Assembly: GCA_946625715.1 (NCBI GenBank)
Contig: CAMOTK010000109.1
Coordinates: forward strand, 1 to 6,806
Length of the DNA: 6,806 nucleotides
Direction of reading: 5' to 3'
DNA from: an uncultured Prevotella sp.
GTDB lineage: Bacteria; Bacteroidota; Bacteroidia; Bacteroidales; Bacteroidaceae
Shown here: piece after piece, positions 6,298 through 6,806 of the stretch
How positions within the stretch are numbered: the first letter of the stretch is position 1
How the letters are laid out: each line of letters opens with the position of its first letter
Program-made: the position numbers and the translations under genes
Notes under the pieces: model-generated
Told to the model about the DNA's origin: nothing
The model's input: the letters and a program-made list of their open reading frames with translations, nothing else
The model's database searches: none

Positions 6298-6314
6298 TTT
6301 TCAGAATTTGGGTG

Positions 6315-6345
6315 CAAAGGTAATGAAAAGCGTCGAAATACGAAA
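6315..6345 (-). promoter_or_regulatory. Promoter of the pheS cluster
   Basis: The minus strand has a perfect Bacteroidetes -7 box, TACCTTTG, at 6322-6315. The -33 region (about 6341-6345) falls in the T-rich end of the prfC terminator and has only TTTC/TTCG instead of TTTG. Transcription would start near 6310 and leave a leader of about 60 nt for pheS. No T-box-like structure or attenuator peptide is apparent in so short a leader. Confidence 0.72.
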
Positions 6346-6392
6346 AAAAACAGTCTTGTTTTTTCCGCTGACGCCCTTCGAGGGGGCATCAG
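6343..6392 (-). terminator. Rho-independent-type terminator of prfC
   Basis: In minus-strand RNA a 9-bp stem (CTGATGCCC with GGGCGTCAG, one G-U pair, 7-nt loop) spans 6392-6368. The arms are 6384-6392 and 6368-6376. The prfC stop codon TGA (6391-6389) is inside the first arm. A second A/T hairpin follows (AAAAAACA with TGTTTTTT, 6364-6357 and 6352-6345), and the T-run 6350-6343 ends it. The order (hairpin, then Ts) fits minus-strand termination. The second hairpin is partly symmetric and could also act on the plus strand. Confidence 0.7.
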
Positions 6393-6806
6393 AACTCACT
6401 GGTGAAGTGGAACTGTATATGCTCAAAATCCTGTTGCGCCATAGAGAGCACGTAGCCCGAGTCGGCCAGGAACACATCCCTACCCTCTTTGTCCTTCGCC
6501 ATGTACTGGTACTTGCGCTTCTTGAAGGCTTCCAGCTCGGCAGGGTCGTCGCTGGAAATCCAGCAGGCCTTGTAGAGATGGACGGGCTCCCAGCGGCACT
6601 TGGCGTTGTACTCGTTCTCCAGACGGTACTGGATGACCTCGAACTGCAGCTGGCCTACGGTGCCGATAATCTTGCGGCCGTTGAACTGGTTGACAAACAG
6701 CTGTGCCACGCCCTCGTCCATCAGCTGGGCAATGCCTTTCTCCAACTGCTTCGTCTTCATCGGGTCAGCATTCTCAATGTATTTGAACATCTCTGGAGAG
6801 AAGCTC
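6389..6806 (-). CDS. prfC: Peptide chain release factor 3, C-terminal part (runs off the right edge)
   Basis: The last 139 residues of RF3, the GTPase that removes RF1 or RF2 from the ribosome after peptide release. The frame is open to the window edge (it begins SFSPEMFKYIEN), so the GTPase domain lies outside. The visible region matches the C-terminal domain: DPMKTKQLEKGIAQL, the NGRKIIGTVGQLQFEVIQYRL stretch (in two parts), the EYNAKCRWEPV segment and the end SMAQQDFEHIQFHFTSEF. These closely parallel the end of E. coli RF3 (VGVLQFDVV, EYNVEAVYEPV, LAQERYPDVQFH). The sequence is intact to its TGA stop, which sits inside the terminator stem. The gene appears transcriptionally separate from pheS. 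Confidence 0.95.
   Translation of the reverse strand, partial: SFSPEMFKYIENADPMKTKQLEKGIAQLMDEGVAQLFVNQFNGRKIIGTVGQLQFEVIQYRLENEYNAKCRWEPVHLYKACWISSDDPAELEAFKKRKYQYMAKDKEGRDVFLADSGYVLSMAQQDFEHIQFHFTSEF

Noticed and set aside
6252..6314. T-box or attenuator controlling pheS
   Set aside because: The leader is only about 60 nt, A/T-rich, and has no T-box landmarks or Phe-rich leader peptide.

Overview
The window looks like a chromosomal segment from a Prevotella-like member of the Bacteroidales. Three things support this. Promoters carry the Bacteroidetes -7 box TAnnTTTG (seen as TACCTTTG twice and TATCTTTG once). Start codons have A/T-rich upstream sequence or a tight junction rather than Shine-Dalgarno sites. 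The proteins (PheS with a four-cysteine insert, a ClC with a GSVGAEAP gate motif and tandem CBS domains, an M15 metallopeptidase) read like Bacteroidales versions. The assignment is inferred from protein and promoter style; there is no rRNA to settle it.

Every supported gene is on the minus strand, so transcription runs from high to low coordinates. At the right edge is the C-terminal part of peptide chain release factor 3 (prfC). It ends in a terminator hairpin whose stem contains the stop codon. Directly downstream, a promoter at about 6315-6345 drives a tightly packed cluster: pheS (phenylalanyl-tRNA synthetase alpha), an MFS transporter, an exported M15-type zinc peptidase, a 69-residue exported protein of unknown function, and a TsaC/YrdC-type threonylcarbamoyl-AMP synthase. 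Spacings run from a 1-base overlap to 20 bases, so this is very probably one transcript. A ClC-family anion channel/transporter follows, with its own promoter in the 49-base gap and almost no leader.

The 411 bases at 175-585 hold no convincing gene. Just past the ClC gene is a four-unit, 22-bp tandem array of palindromes (431-518). Next come a strong TACCTTTG promoter and a hairpin-rich leader of about 110 nt, leading into the start of an exported protein cut off by the left edge.

Two genes, pheS and tsaC, serve translation (tRNA charging and t6A37 tRNA modification), and prfC next door serves termination. The MFS carrier, M15 peptidase, small exported protein and ClC are envelope functions. 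I found no CRISPR array, tRNA, insertion sequence or clear new multi-gene system. The least explained items are the palindromic 22-bp array, the structured leader and the small exported protein.
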